Positions 40,846-49,280 of a DNA stretch of 64,000 nucleotides are shown here, one piece after another. Made by a program: the position numbers and the translations under genes. Every line of letters begins with the position of its first letter. Position 1 is the first letter of the stretch. The DNA is from AC-51 sp963749895. Its GTDB lineage: Bacteria > Actinomycetota > UBA4738 > HRBIN12. A model generated the notes under the pieces. It saw only the letters and a program-made list of their open reading frames with translations. It did not search any database and was not told the DNA's origin. Where the stretch lies: contig CAVVOG010000003.1 in assembly GCA_963749895.1 (NCBI GenBank), forward strand, positions 124,001-188,000, read 5' to 3'.

Positions 40846-40851
40846 TAGGGT
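40846..40851 (+). promoter_or_regulatory. -10 box of the crotonyl-CoA reductase gene
   Basis: TAGGGT with a possible -35 TTGTCG at 40823-40828 (17-bp spacer). The leader of about 54 nt includes the GGAAGG ribosome site. Confidence 0.5.
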
Positions 40852-40911
40852 TCGCCGAACGGCCTCGCGCCGGCTTCGGATCGGACACGCATCCACGGAA
40901 GGGTGAGACCT

Positions 40912-42153
40912 ATGGGCAAGGACCTGTACGACATCGGTGAGCTGCCGCCGATCGGCGAGGTGCCGAGGCAGATGCACGCGATGCTGGTGCGCCCCGATCG
41001 ATACGGGGATCCGAAGGACTCGATCCGCGACGAGGTGATCGACGTGCCCGAGATCGGTCCCCGCGAGGTCCTCGTCGCCCCGATGGCCGCCGGGGTGAAC
41101 TTCAACAACGTCTGGGCGGCGCGCGGTGTCCCCGTCGACGTCACGAAGAGCCAGGCGCGGTGGGGTGAACCCACCGATTTCCACATCGTTGGGTCCGACG
41201 CCGCCGGCATCGTCTACGCGGTCGGCTCCGAGGTGTCCGGCGTCGAGGTGGGCGATCACGTCACGGTCAACCCGGCGCAGTGGGACGTCGACGACCCCTT
41301 CGTGCTCGCCGGCAACGACCCGGCCCTATCGGGCGCGTTCCGTGTGTGGGGGTACGACTCGTGCTGGGGTTCGATGGCCCAGTTCACGAAGGTCCAGCAG
41401 CACCAGGTGATGCCGAAGGCCGAGCATCTGACGTGGGAGGAAGCAGCCGCGCCGACGCTGACCGGAGGTACGGCCTACCGCATGCTCTTCGGGTGGGAGC
41501 CTCACACCGTCCAACCCGGCGACCCGGTGCTCGTGTGGGGTGGTTCCGGGGGTCTCGGGTCGCTCGCCGTCCAGCTCGTCGCGAACGCCGGTGGCCGCCC
41601 GGTGGCGGTCGTGTCGTCCGAGACGAAGGGTGAGTACGCGAAGTCGCTCGGCGCGGTCGGCTACATCGACCGCACGGCGTTCGACCACTGGGGCATCCCG
41701 CCGGCGTGGGATTCGTCGGAGTGGAAGACGTGGTTCGACGGCGCGAAGGCGTTCGGGAAGGCGTTCTGGGAGGCGTTGGGGGAGAAGGCCAACCCGCGGA
41801 TCGTGTTCGAGCACCCGGGCCAGGCCACGATCCCCACGTCGAACTTCGTGTGCGACCGCGGCGGCATGATCGTGATCTGCGCGGGCACCTCGGGCTTCGA
41901 CACCCTGATCGACGTCCGCTACCTGTGGTTCATGCAGAAGCGGTACCAGGGCTCGCACCTGATGAACGCCGAGCAGGCGAACGCGTTCAACGACCTCGTC
42001 CGCGAAGGCAAGATCGTGACGACGCTCGGGCACACGTACGGGTACGACGAGATCCCCGTCGCGCACCAGCTGATGGGCGAAGGGAAGCTCCCCGAGGGCA
42101 ACGTGGCCTGCCTCGTGAGCGCGCCGCGGGCAGGTCTCACCGGCCTGCCGTAG
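40912..42153 (+). CDS. ccr: Crotonyl-CoA carboxylase/reductase
   Basis: NADPH-dependent reductive carboxylation of crotonyl-CoA to ethylmalonyl-CoA (or reduction to butyryl-CoA), key enzyme of the ethylmalonyl-CoA pathway. It has 413 residues, medium-chain-reductase fold: NNVWAARGVPVD, FHIVGSDAAGIVYAVG, LTWEEAAAPTLTGGTAYRML, VWGGSGGLGSLAVQL, EHPGQATIPTSNFVCDRGGM and IPVAHQLMGEGKLPEGN. Compared from memory with Streptomyces Ccr (GYETNFGSFAQF), the CO2-site segment reads WGYDSCWGSMAQF, so the CO2-site Glu is Asp. ATG 40912 has GGAAGG upstream; an in-frame GTG 40903 is less likely. Confidence 0.88.
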   Translation: MGKDLYDIGELPPIGEVPRQMHAMLVRPDRYGDPKDSIRDEVIDVPEIGPREVLVAPMAAGVNFNNVWAARGVPVDVTKSQARWGEPTDFHIVGSDAAGIVYAVGSEVSGVEVGDHVTVNPAQWDVDDPFVLAGNDPALSGAFRVWGYDSCWGSMAQFTKVQQHQVMPKAEHLTWEEAAAPTLTGGTAYRMLFGWEPHTVQPGDPVLVWGGSGGLGSLAVQLVANAGGRPVAVVSSETKGEYAKSLGAVGYIDRTAFDHWGIPPAWDSSEWKTWFDGAKAFGKAFWEALGEKANPRIVFEHPGQATIPTSNFVCDRGGMIVICAGTSGFDTLIDVRYLWFMQKRYQGSHLMNAEQANAFNDLVREGKIVTTLGHTYGYDEIPVAHQLMGEGKLPEGNVACLVSAPRAGLTGLP

Positions 42154-42571
42154 TCGCCGCCTCAGCGTCCTGGACCAGCTCGACCAGGACTCCGCCGATC
42201 GCCTTCGGATGGACGAAGGCGATCAGGGTGCCCCGCGACCCGGCGCGCGGAGCCTCGTCGACGAGGCGCGCTCCCTCGGCGCGCAGATGCTCGAGGGCGG
42301 CCACGACGTCGTCGACGCGGTAGGCGATGTGATGGAGTCCGGGGCCGCGGGTCGCGAGCGCCCTGCCCACCGGGGTCTCGGGTCCGAGCGCGCCCAGCAG
42401 CTGGATGTACGACGAGCCGACCGCGAACAGGACCTCCTCGACGCCTTGGTCCTCGACCCGTTCGCGGTGCACGGGCTCGACACCCAACAACCGGCGATAC
42501 TCGGCGACCGACGCCTCGAGGTCCTCGACGGCGATGCCGACGTGGTCGATGTCGGTCAGCGCGATCGTCAT
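42137..42571 (-). CDS. mce: Methylmalonyl-CoA epimerase
   Basis: A 144-residue VOC-fold enzyme interconverting (R)- and (S)-methylmalonyl-CoA. IDHVGIAVEDLEASVAEYRR holds the first metal His, YIQLLGALGPETPVGRAL a family-specific segment, and GLHHIAYRVDDVVAALEHL the second. FVHPKAIGGVLVELVQ has the metal Glu and the HPK motif typical of epimerases. It connects the carboxylase and mutase of this window. ATG 42571 overlaps the upstream regulator's stop (ATGA). The 3' end overlaps ccr by 17 bp. Confidence 0.93.
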   Translation of the reverse strand: MTIALTDIDHVGIAVEDLEASVAEYRRLLGVEPVHRERVEDQGVEEVLFAVGSSYIQLLGALGPETPVGRALATRGPGLHHIAYRVDDVVAALEHLRAEGARLVDEAPRAGSRGTLIAFVHPKAIGGVLVELVQDAEAATTAGR

Positions 42572-42942
42572 GGCTTCCGGCGAGGTTCGGGGCGCATCCG
42601 CGCGATCAAGCGCATCGCCTCGACCATGTTGTAGGCGGGCAGGGTGAGCGCGTGGGTCACGGCGGTGACCCCGGTCGCGCGAAGGTCGATCTCCTCCTTC
42701 GCGCCGGCGCCGTGCGGTGCGTCCAGCACGTAGAACTCGATCAGTTCGAGGAACTGATGCAGCGATGGGGTGAGGCCCCCTCGCTCGTACGAGTAGATCG
42801 TCTGACGGCTCGCGGGGCATCCCTCGAGCCCCGCGACGGCCTCGACCGACCGGTACCCGGCCGCCCGCCGGACGTCGCGCAGCAACATGCCGATCACGGC
42901 CTTGTCCTCCGGGCTGATCGGCGGTTTCTTCGTGCGGGCCAC
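42568..42942 (-). CDS. XRE-family DNA-binding regulator
   Basis: A 124-residue protein with an N-terminal helix-turn-helix (LLRDVRRAAGYRSVEAVAGL, CPASRQTIYSYERGGLTPSL). A C-terminal helical region (HQFLELIEFYVLDA, VTHALTLPAYNMVEAMRLIA) may bind a ligand or dimerise. It is coupled to the epimerase gene (ATGA), hence a candidate regulator of methylmalonyl-CoA metabolism. GTG 42942 has GGAGGT 6 nt upstream. Confidence 0.82.
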   Translation of the reverse strand: MARTKKPPISPEDKAVIGMLLRDVRRAAGYRSVEAVAGLEGCPASRQTIYSYERGGLTPSLHQFLELIEFYVLDAPHGAGAKEEIDLRATGVTAVTHALTLPAYNMVEAMRLIARMRPEPRRKP

Positions 42943-42985
42943 CCTGACCTCCTACCGGTGCGCGACCCGGTCGCGCGCACGGACA

Positions 42986-42991
42986 ACCCTA
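42986..42991 (-). promoter_or_regulatory. -10 box of the XRE-epimerase operon
   Basis: TAGGGT on the minus strand; leader about 37 nt with GGAGGT before GTG 42942. Confidence 0.4.
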
Positions 42992-43053
42992 GCAAGCCCC
43001 ATGCGCCGCGCCCGGAAGCCGCGCCGCCGGGTCCGTCTGCCCGTGTCCGGACG

Positions 43054-43069
43054 GTCCCCCATGTGGGAC
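43054..43069. promoter_or_regulatory. Imperfect 16-bp palindrome in the XRE/FtsH-like intergenic region
   Basis: GTCCCCCATGTGGGAC is symmetrical except for one base pair and lies midway in the 213-bp divergent gap between two -10 boxes. It is a candidate operator for the XRE regulator; no second copy was found nearby. The rest of the gap shows only CCGTC/GACGG repeats of doubtful meaning. Confidence 0.3.
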
Positions 43070-43102
43070 GAAGGACCGATGCGCGGGTGAGGACCTCCGA
43101 TG

Positions 43103-43108
43103 TAGCGT
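43103..43108 (+). promoter_or_regulatory. -10 box of the FtsH-like gene
   Basis: TAGCGT; leader about 41 nt with GAGGAG before GTG 43156. Confidence 0.45.
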
Positions 43109-43155
43109 GGCCCCCGGATACCCGACAGCGCGACGCGACGCCGAGGAGCCAGCCG

Positions 43156-45012
43156 GTGACCGAACCGAACCGAAGCACCACCACCGATGCCCTGACCGGG
43201 GGGATCCTCGAGGGGTCCCAGCTGACGACCAAGGGCCGCGCCGACGTGTTCCGCACGCGCGAACGGACGCGGTTCAAGAAGGTCCTGCGGGCGATGCTCG
43301 TGATCCTCGGGCTCGACCTGTTCCTCTGGTACTGGTACTCGACCGGTCACTCGCTGGGCCTGCCGAGCCTGCCTCCGGACACGATCTACTTCGCCCCGGT
43401 GATCGGGATGTTCTTCGTCGTGATCTTGATGGCCACGCTGCCGCTGTGGAACGGGCGCTCGCCGCACATCGCGGTGTACCCGGAGCAGGTCGAGGTCGGG
43501 CTCACCGAGATCAAGGGTCTCGACGGGCAGGTCGAGGAGGTCGTGCGGACGCTCGACGTCTTCCTCGGGTACGCGACCTTCCGTGATGAGCTGGGCGGTA
43601 CCCCTCGCCGCGGGATCTTGTTCGAGGGACCGCCGGGCACCGGCAAGACGTTCCTGGCCAAGGCGATGGCGAAGCAGGCGGGCGTGCCGTTCCTGTTCAT
43701 CTCGGCGCCGGCGTTCCAATCGATGTGGTTCGGGATGACGGCCTTCCGGATCCGTTCGTACTTCAAGAAGCTTCGCAAGATGGCGCGCAAGGAAGGTGGC
43801 GCGATCGGCTTCATCGAGGAGATCGACGCGATCGGGATGACGCGCGGTGGGATGGAGTCGATGAGCCCTGCCGGGTCCGACCTCGCGAGGGCCGACGACG
43901 GGCTGGGGCGCGTCGTGACCCCGTTCATGGGATCGGGGTCCGGAGGCATGGTGAACGAGCTCCTGATCCAGATGCAGTCGTTCGACCAGCCGCCGTGGCG
44001 GACCCGCATGCGCGCGAAGCTCGTGACCTGGCTGAACGGCTACCTGCCGCCGAACCGGCAGTTCCACGCGATGCGGCCCGAGTACCACAACATCCTGCTG
44101 ATCGCCGCGACGAACCGGGGCGACTCGCTCGACCCGGCGTTGCTCCGTCCCGGCCGGTTCGACCGACGTCTGTACTTCGACGTCCCGTCGAAGCAGGAGC
44201 GCCGCGACCTGATCGACTTCTTCCTGGCTCGCAAGAAGCATCACGAGCAGCTCGACGAGGAGGCGACGCGCGAGCGGATCGCCCACGAGACGTTCGGCTA
44301 CACGCCCGTGATGATCGAGCACCTGCTGGACGAGTCGTTGCTCGTCGCCCTGCGCGGCGGGCGCAAGCAGATGACCTTCGCCGACGTGATGGAGGCGAAG
44401 TTCACCGAGGAGATCGGCACGAAGCAGCCGGTCGCCTACACCGACACGGACCGAGAGGCGGTGGCGACGCACGAGGCCGGCCACGCGACCGTGGCCTACT
44501 TCCTGGGGAAGGGGCGCCGCCTCGAGGTCCTGTCGATCATCAAGCGCCGGGGCTCGCTCGGTCTGCTGGCGCACAGCGACGAGGAAGAGCGCTTCACCCG
44601 GAGCCGTTCGGAGATCGAATCCGCGATCGCGATCTCCCTCGGGGGGCTCGTCGCCGAGGAGATGTGCCTGGGTGAGTCGGGGACCGGGCCCGGTGCCGAC
44701 CTGGCTCACGCGACCTCGCTGGCCGCGCAGATGGTGGGGTCGTTCGGGATGGCCGGATCGCTGATCAGCTACGAGGCGGTGGCCGACGGGCCGATCACGC
44801 GGTCGAACCTCGTGGGCAAGGTCCTCGCGAACGAAGCGACGAAGCAGCGCGTCGAGGACATCCTCGAGGCGCAGCGCGAGCGCGTCCGTGCCGTGCTCGA
44901 CGAGAACCGTGACGTCCACGCGGCGCTCCGCGATGCCCTGATCGATCGCGACGAGCTCGTGCGCGAGGACATCGTCGACGTCGTCGAGCACGCGATCTCG
45001 GCGCGGGACTGA
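43156..45012 (+). CDS. FtsH-like membrane AAA zinc protease with inserted AAA domain
   Basis: A 618-residue protein with helices near residues 44-62 and 77-97, a AAA module (Walker A GPPGTGKTF at 158-166, Walker B-like GFIEEIDAIG near 218) and an M41 protease with HEAGH at 439-443 and the third ligand in GADLAHAT. Compared with E. coli FtsH there is an extra stretch of about 24 residues after Walker B and about 30 before LLIAATNRGDSLDPALLRPG. The SRH arginines (RPGRFDRR) remain, and the first acidic Walker B residue is Glu. The short N-terminal loop outside the membrane is reduced. GTG 43156 follows GAGGAG. Likely degrades membrane proteins; subfamily unnamed. Confidence 0.87.
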   Translation: MTEPNRSTTTDALTGGILEGSQLTTKGRADVFRTRERTRFKKVLRAMLVILGLDLFLWYWYSTGHSLGLPSLPPDTIYFAPVIGMFFVVILMATLPLWNGRSPHIAVYPEQVEVGLTEIKGLDGQVEEVVRTLDVFLGYATFRDELGGTPRRGILFEGPPGTGKTFLAKAMAKQAGVPFLFISAPAFQSMWFGMTAFRIRSYFKKLRKMARKEGGAIGFIEEIDAIGMTRGGMESMSPAGSDLARADDGLGRVVTPFMGSGSGGMVNELLIQMQSFDQPPWRTRMRAKLVTWLNGYLPPNRQFHAMRPEYHNILLIAATNRGDSLDPALLRPGRFDRRLYFDVPSKQERRDLIDFFLARKKHHEQLDEEATRERIAHETFGYTPVMIEHLLDESLLVALRGGRKQMTFADVMEAKFTEEIGTKQPVAYTDTDREAVATHEAGHATVAYFLGKGRRLEVLSIIKRRGSLGLLAHSDEEERFTRSRSEIESAIAISLGGLVAEEMCLGESGTGPGADLAHATSLAAQMVGSFGMAGSLISYEAVADGPITRSNLVGKVLANEATKQRVEDILEAQRERVRAVLDENRDVHAALRDALIDRDELVREDIVDVVEHAISARD

Positions 45013-45033
45013 CGCCGATCGTCGGCGCGCCCG

Positions 45034-45039
45034 TACACT
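45034..45039 (+). promoter_or_regulatory. -10 box of the thiolase gene (leaderless)
   Basis: TACACT, 7 nt before ATG 45047. Confidence 0.6.
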
Positions 45040-45046
45040 CGGGCGC

Positions 45047-46231
45047 ATGACGCGCTCGTTCATCGTCGCGGGTGCCCGCACGCCGATCGGTCGGTTCCGC
45101 GGTTCGCTCGCCGGTTTCCGGGCCGCGGAGCTGGGCTCGATCGCGGTCCGTGCGGCCCTCGAGCGCGCCGGCGTGGCGCCCGACGCGGTCGACTACGTGT
45201 TGATGGGTCAGGTCCTGCAGGCCGGGCAGGGGCAGAACCCTGCGCGACAGGCGGCGATCGGTGCGGGGATCCCCAAGGAGATCCCGTCGGCGACGATCAA
45301 CAAGGTCTGTCCTTCGGGACTGACGACGATCGCGACCGCCGACCAGATGATCCGGGCCGGCGAGATCGAGCTCGCCGTCGCCGGCGGGATGGAGTCGATG
45401 ACGAACGCACCGTTCCTCGTGCCGCAGGCACGTGAGGGCTCGCGGCTCGGCAACGCGGAGCTCGTCGACGTGATGCTGCGTGACGGCCTGTGGTGCGCCT
45501 TCGACGACCAGGCGATGGGGGCCGGGACCGACGGGATGAACGTGGAGCTCGCGATCGCCCGGGAAGATCAGGACGGGTGGGCGGCCCGTTCGCACCTCCG
45601 CGCCGACACCGCCTGGGCGTCCGGCGCCTTGGTGGAGGAGGTCGTCGCCGTCGAGGTCCCGCAGCGCAAGGGTGACCCGGTGGTGTTCGACCGCGACGAG
45701 GGGATCCGTCCCGACACGACGCCGGAGGCGCTGGCGGCCCTGCGGCCTGCGTTCACCGAGGGCGGGACGGTGACGGCCGGCAACGCGTCGCAGATCAGCG
45801 ACGGCGCGGCGGCGGTGGTCGTCGCGAGCGAAGAGGCCGTCGCTCGACTCGGGCTCTCACCGATCGCCGAGATCGTCGCGTACGGGATGGCCGCGGACCG
45901 GTTCCCCTCGCTCCACACCGTGCCCGCGCTGGCGCTCGACCGGGCCCTCGCGAAGATGGATGCGTCCGTCGAGGACCTCGACCTGATCGAGATCAACGAG
46001 GCGTTCGCGGCGGTCGCGCTGCATGCCACACGGATGCTCGGTGCGGACGAGGAGCGCGTGAACGTGAACGGCGGCGCGGTCGCGCTCGGTCACCCGATCG
46101 GCGCGAGCGGAACACGCATCGTGCTCACGCTCGCGCACGAGATGCGTCGGCGCGAGGTCGGATCGGGTGCCGCCGCGATCTGCGGCGGGGGCGGGCAGGG
46201 CGACGCGCTCGTGCTACGCGCCGCCGGGTAG
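45047..46231 (+). CDS. Acetyl-CoA acetyltransferase (thiolase)
   Basis: Thiolase condensing two acetyl-CoA or cleaving 3-ketoacyl-CoA; 394 residues. INKVCPSGLTTIATADQMI carries the nucleophilic Cys (the usual VCGSG is VCPSG). LIEINEAFAAVALHATRM, NVNGGAVALGHPIGASGTRI with the catalytic His, and CGGGGQGDALVLR with the second Cys follow. Pro in place of Gly next to the Cys is seen in other actinobacterial thiolases. It supplies acetoacetyl-CoA for the hydroxyacyl dehydrogenase and crotonyl-CoA reductase. Confidence 0.93.
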   Translation: MTRSFIVAGARTPIGRFRGSLAGFRAAELGSIAVRAALERAGVAPDAVDYVLMGQVLQAGQGQNPARQAAIGAGIPKEIPSATINKVCPSGLTTIATADQMIRAGEIELAVAGGMESMTNAPFLVPQAREGSRLGNAELVDVMLRDGLWCAFDDQAMGAGTDGMNVELAIAREDQDGWAARSHLRADTAWASGALVEEVVAVEVPQRKGDPVVFDRDEGIRPDTTPEALAALRPAFTEGGTVTAGNASQISDGAAAVVVASEEAVARLGLSPIAEIVAYGMAADRFPSLHTVPALALDRALAKMDASVEDLDLIEINEAFAAVALHATRMLGADEERVNVNGGAVALGHPIGASGTRIVLTLAHEMRRREVGSGAAAICGGGGQGDALVLRAAG

Positions 46232-46241
46232 CGCTCGCTCC

Positions 46242-49200
46242 CTACCGCTCGTCGGCCGGCAGCTCGGCCAGCCGTCGGAGTTCCTGCGAGAGGATCCTCT
46301 CCGCGGCCGCGGGCTCCCACCCATCGGCTGCGGCTGCGGCTCCGTCGTCGATCACGATCTGCAGCGCCGGCGCGGTCGCGTCGACGTCAGGGCGCGTCAC
46401 CGGGGGTGCCTCGGCGTCGGCCAGGAGCACGCGGAACACCGAGCCTCCTCCGTCGCGGCTCTCGACCTTGGCCCACCCGCCCTGGAGTTCGACGAGTCGG
46501 CGGACGACGGGCGACATCGAGGCGTCCGACGAAGGCTCGGGATCCTCGACGGCCAGGAGGGCGCCGCCCTGGGCGGGCTGGAGCCGGACCGTGATCGCCT
46601 TCGAGGCGGAGGTCCGGTCGCCGCAGATCCGCAGCAACGCGGCCAAGATCTGTTCCGTCCGCAGGGGGTCGATCCGGATCGTCACGGGCTGCACCACGAC
46701 GTTGACCTCGCGCTCGCTCGGCATCCCCGACTCCTCGACGACCCGCTGCACGAGGGCCTGCAGGTCGGTGCGACGGGGCTGGAACTCGATCGTGCCGGCG
46801 ACGAGGCGCTCTGCATCGGAGAGGTCCGCGACGGTCGCGTCGAGGCGTCGCGCGTAGGCGGCCAGCTGCCTCACGAGCTGCTGGTGCTCCTTGCCGTCGC
46901 GCTTGTGCTTCATGATCTGCGTGATCCCCATGATCCGGGTCAGGCTCTTCTTCGCGTCGAGCGAGAGCTCCTTCATGAAGGGCGAGGTCGCGCGACGGTC
47001 CTCGATCGGCGCCGGCACCTCGCGGGCAGGGGCCTCGGCGCCGTCCTCGGCGACCGGGTGCTCGCGCATCTCGCGGAGGGCCTCCGACATCTGGTGGGTG
47101 CGCAGCTCGCCCTCGACGATCTCGAGCCGCTCGCGCGCGCCCGTGACCTCGATCTCCAGCTCCTTCGCCCGGTCCTCTGCGGCGATCAACTTCTCGGTCT
47201 GACCGGCGAGGCGCTCTTGGGTGACCCGCAATAGCTCGTCGATCTCCGAACGGCCAGGGTCGTCGGCGAGCTCGAGCTGACGCCGGGCCTCGAAGTCCTG
47301 CAGACGCCGGTTCAGCTCGGCGTTCTCGCTGGCGGCCTCCTCGAGCATCTGCGTGAGGCGCTCGACGCGCTCGGTGAGGGAGCGTCGCTCCTTGTCGGCC
47401 GCCTCCGCGACGGCGGCGGTCTCCGTGGCACGAGTGCGTTCGGTCTCGAGCTCCGTGCGGATCGCTTCGACCGAGCCGTCGGTCTGAGCCAGATCGGCCT
47501 GCATCGACACGAGCGAGCGCTTGAGGTCCTCGGACTCCTTGCGTGCCTGGGTCACGGCGAGGGTGCGCTCCTTGACCTCCGTCTCCATCGCGGCGATCCG
47601 CTGACGCAAGGCCGACATCTCCCCGGCGGCCTCCAGCAGTCGGGTCTCGCGCCCGGCGGCTTCCGCCCGGGCAGCTTCGGCCTCGGACCGCGCGGCCTCG
47701 AGCTCGCCCGTGGCCTCGCGGGCGGCACGCTCCGCCTGGGCGATCCTGTCGGCCAGACCCGCTTCGTGCTGTCCGACCTGGCTCCGGTACGAGGCCTCGA
47801 TGTCCGTGAGCTGACGCTGGAACTCCTCGCGCGTGGCGCGAACCTTCTCCTCGAACTCGGCTTCGCGCTCGACGAGGTCGGCACGGTGGGAGGCGTGGAA
47901 GCTCTCGAGCTCGGCCTTGGCGGTCCCCAGCTCGTCCTGGAGCATCGCCGCTCGCTGTTCCTCGGCCCGCAGTGCCCGCAGCTCCGTCCGCAGCTCGTCG
48001 AGCTCCCGGGCGGTCGTCGCGACCTGCGCCTGCGATACGGCGAGGTCGTCCTTGACCCGCAGGAGCTCTCGGCGGGCACCGTCGGACGATCCGTCGGGTC
48101 CGCCTCCGGCCTCGGCCAGCGAGCGCGCCTCGACGAGCTGCGTCCGGCTGACCTCCAGCGCGCGTCGCATCTCGTCCAGCTCACGACGCAACGTGGCGGC
48201 CTCGCGCTCGGCCTCCGACGCCCGCCGATCCTGATCGGGGTCGCCTTCGGTCGCCCGCAGCGCCTCACGTTCCGCCCGCAGCGCCTCACGCTCCGCCGTC
48301 AGCGCCTCTCGCTCGGCCTGCACGCGCTCGCGCTCGATCGCGTCGCGCTGACGCTCCTCGGTCACGGCACGCAGCTGTTGCATCGCCCGCTGGAGATCGT
48401 CCTCCGCGCGGCGGGCTCGCTCCTGGAGCTCGGGGTCGGTGCTCGGTTGCGGTTCGCGCGCGAGCTGCTGGAACCGCTGGAGCTCCTCGAGGGAGCGGCG
48501 ATACTGCTCTTGGAGCACGACGAGCCGCTCCTCGGCCGCGGTGGCTCGCTCTTCGGCGCGGCGGCGCGCCTCCCCTTCCTCGCGGATCCCGGGTGCGGCG
48601 ACGGGTGCCGAACGGTGGCTCGCCTGCGGCGCCGGCCGCGGCTGCGACACCTCGGCGCCGGTACCCTGGGCGACCACCTGGAGCACCTTGGCGACGCCGA
48701 AGACGGCCACGCCGAGCAGGACCAGCATCGCGAACAGGAACGCGGCGTTCGTCCGCCACGGGCCCGCCGCTGCCGCGATCGGCGCGTTCGGCCGATCGAG
48801 CTGGACGACCGCGGGACCGCCCACGCCAGAGCGGAACCTCAGAGGGAGCATCACCGAGACGGTCCCGTCGATGTCGGTCGTCTGCGCGACCCCCTTCAAC
48901 GCCTCGCGGATCCGGCCTTGCTCCCCTGGGAGCTCCGTCCCGATCCGGCTCGTCGCGGTCGAGTACAAGATCGTCCCCTCGGGCGAAAGCAGCGTCACCG
49001 CGTCGAAGGCGCTCGGGTCGACGACGATCGACTGGATCTGCTCCGTGAGGTCGATCGCACGGTCGAGCGAGACCGGCCCGCTGAGGTCGTCGGGGGTGAA
49101 GGCCAGGGTGAGCGAGCTGTCGGCGATCGACGTCGCCTGCGCGACGATGTCGTTGCGGGCGGAGTCCGTGGCGCGCGCGCCCATGAGGAGCGACCCCACG

Positions 49201-49280
49201 ATCCCCAGCACGAGCAGGCCGGCGATGATCCCCAACACCGCCCTGGCGATGCGGCCGTAACCCTTCAACGACGCGATCAT
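46242..49280 (-). CDS. Giant coiled-coil membrane protein with degenerate histidine-kinase module
   Basis: A 1012-residue protein. Helices at about 11-33 and 178-200 enclose an extracytoplasmic sensor-like domain (DAVTLLSPEGTILYSTATSR). A very long coiled coil (about 230-770, Glu/Arg/Ala-rich) follows, then a kinase-like region: MKELSLDAKKSLTRIMGITQ corresponds to the HisKA box but lacks the His, and EQILAALLRICGDR stands where the N-box should have Asn. The last 45 residues are an acidic tail. It is probably a non-catalytic scaffold or sensor. ATG 49280 is preferred (GAGAGGA upstream); the frame is open 22 codons earlier. Confidence 0.7.
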   Translation of the reverse strand: MIASLKGYGRIARAVLGIIAGLLVLGIVGSLLMGARATDSARNDIVAQATSIADSSLTLAFTPDDLSGPVSLDRAIDLTEQIQSIVVDPSAFDAVTLLSPEGTILYSTATSRIGTELPGEQGRIREALKGVAQTTDIDGTVSVMLPLRFRSGVGGPAVVQLDRPNAPIAAAAGPWRTNAAFLFAMLVLLGVAVFGVAKVLQVVAQGTGAEVSQPRPAPQASHRSAPVAAPGIREEGEARRRAEERATAAEERLVVLQEQYRRSLEELQRFQQLAREPQPSTDPELQERARRAEDDLQRAMQQLRAVTEERQRDAIERERVQAEREALTAEREALRAEREALRATEGDPDQDRRASEAEREAATLRRELDEMRRALEVSRTQLVEARSLAEAGGGPDGSSDGARRELLRVKDDLAVSQAQVATTARELDELRTELRALRAEEQRAAMLQDELGTAKAELESFHASHRADLVEREAEFEEKVRATREEFQRQLTDIEASYRSQVGQHEAGLADRIAQAERAAREATGELEAARSEAEAARAEAAGRETRLLEAAGEMSALRQRIAAMETEVKERTLAVTQARKESEDLKRSLVSMQADLAQTDGSVEAIRTELETERTRATETAAVAEAADKERRSLTERVERLTQMLEEAASENAELNRRLQDFEARRQLELADDPGRSEIDELLRVTQERLAGQTEKLIAAEDRAKELEIEVTGARERLEIVEGELRTHQMSEALREMREHPVAEDGAEAPAREVPAPIEDRRATSPFMKELSLDAKKSLTRIMGITQIMKHKRDGKEHQQLVRQLAAYARRLDATVADLSDAERLVAGTIEFQPRRTDLQALVQRVVEESGMPSEREVNVVVQPVTIRIDPLRTEQILAALLRICGDRTSASKAITVRLQPAQGGALLAVEDPEPSSDASMSPVVRRLVELQGGWAKVESRDGGGSVFRVLLADAEAPPVTRPDVDATAPALQIVIDDGAAAAADGWEPAAAERILSQELRRLAELPADER
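48256..48318 (-). repeat. Three tandem 21-bp repeats
   Basis: Three consecutive 21-bp units (48256-48276, 48277-48297, 48298-48318), the first two differing at one base, encode repeats of the heptad EREALRA/EREALTA in the coiled coil. This is recent duplication within a coiled-coil gene. Confidence 0.7.
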
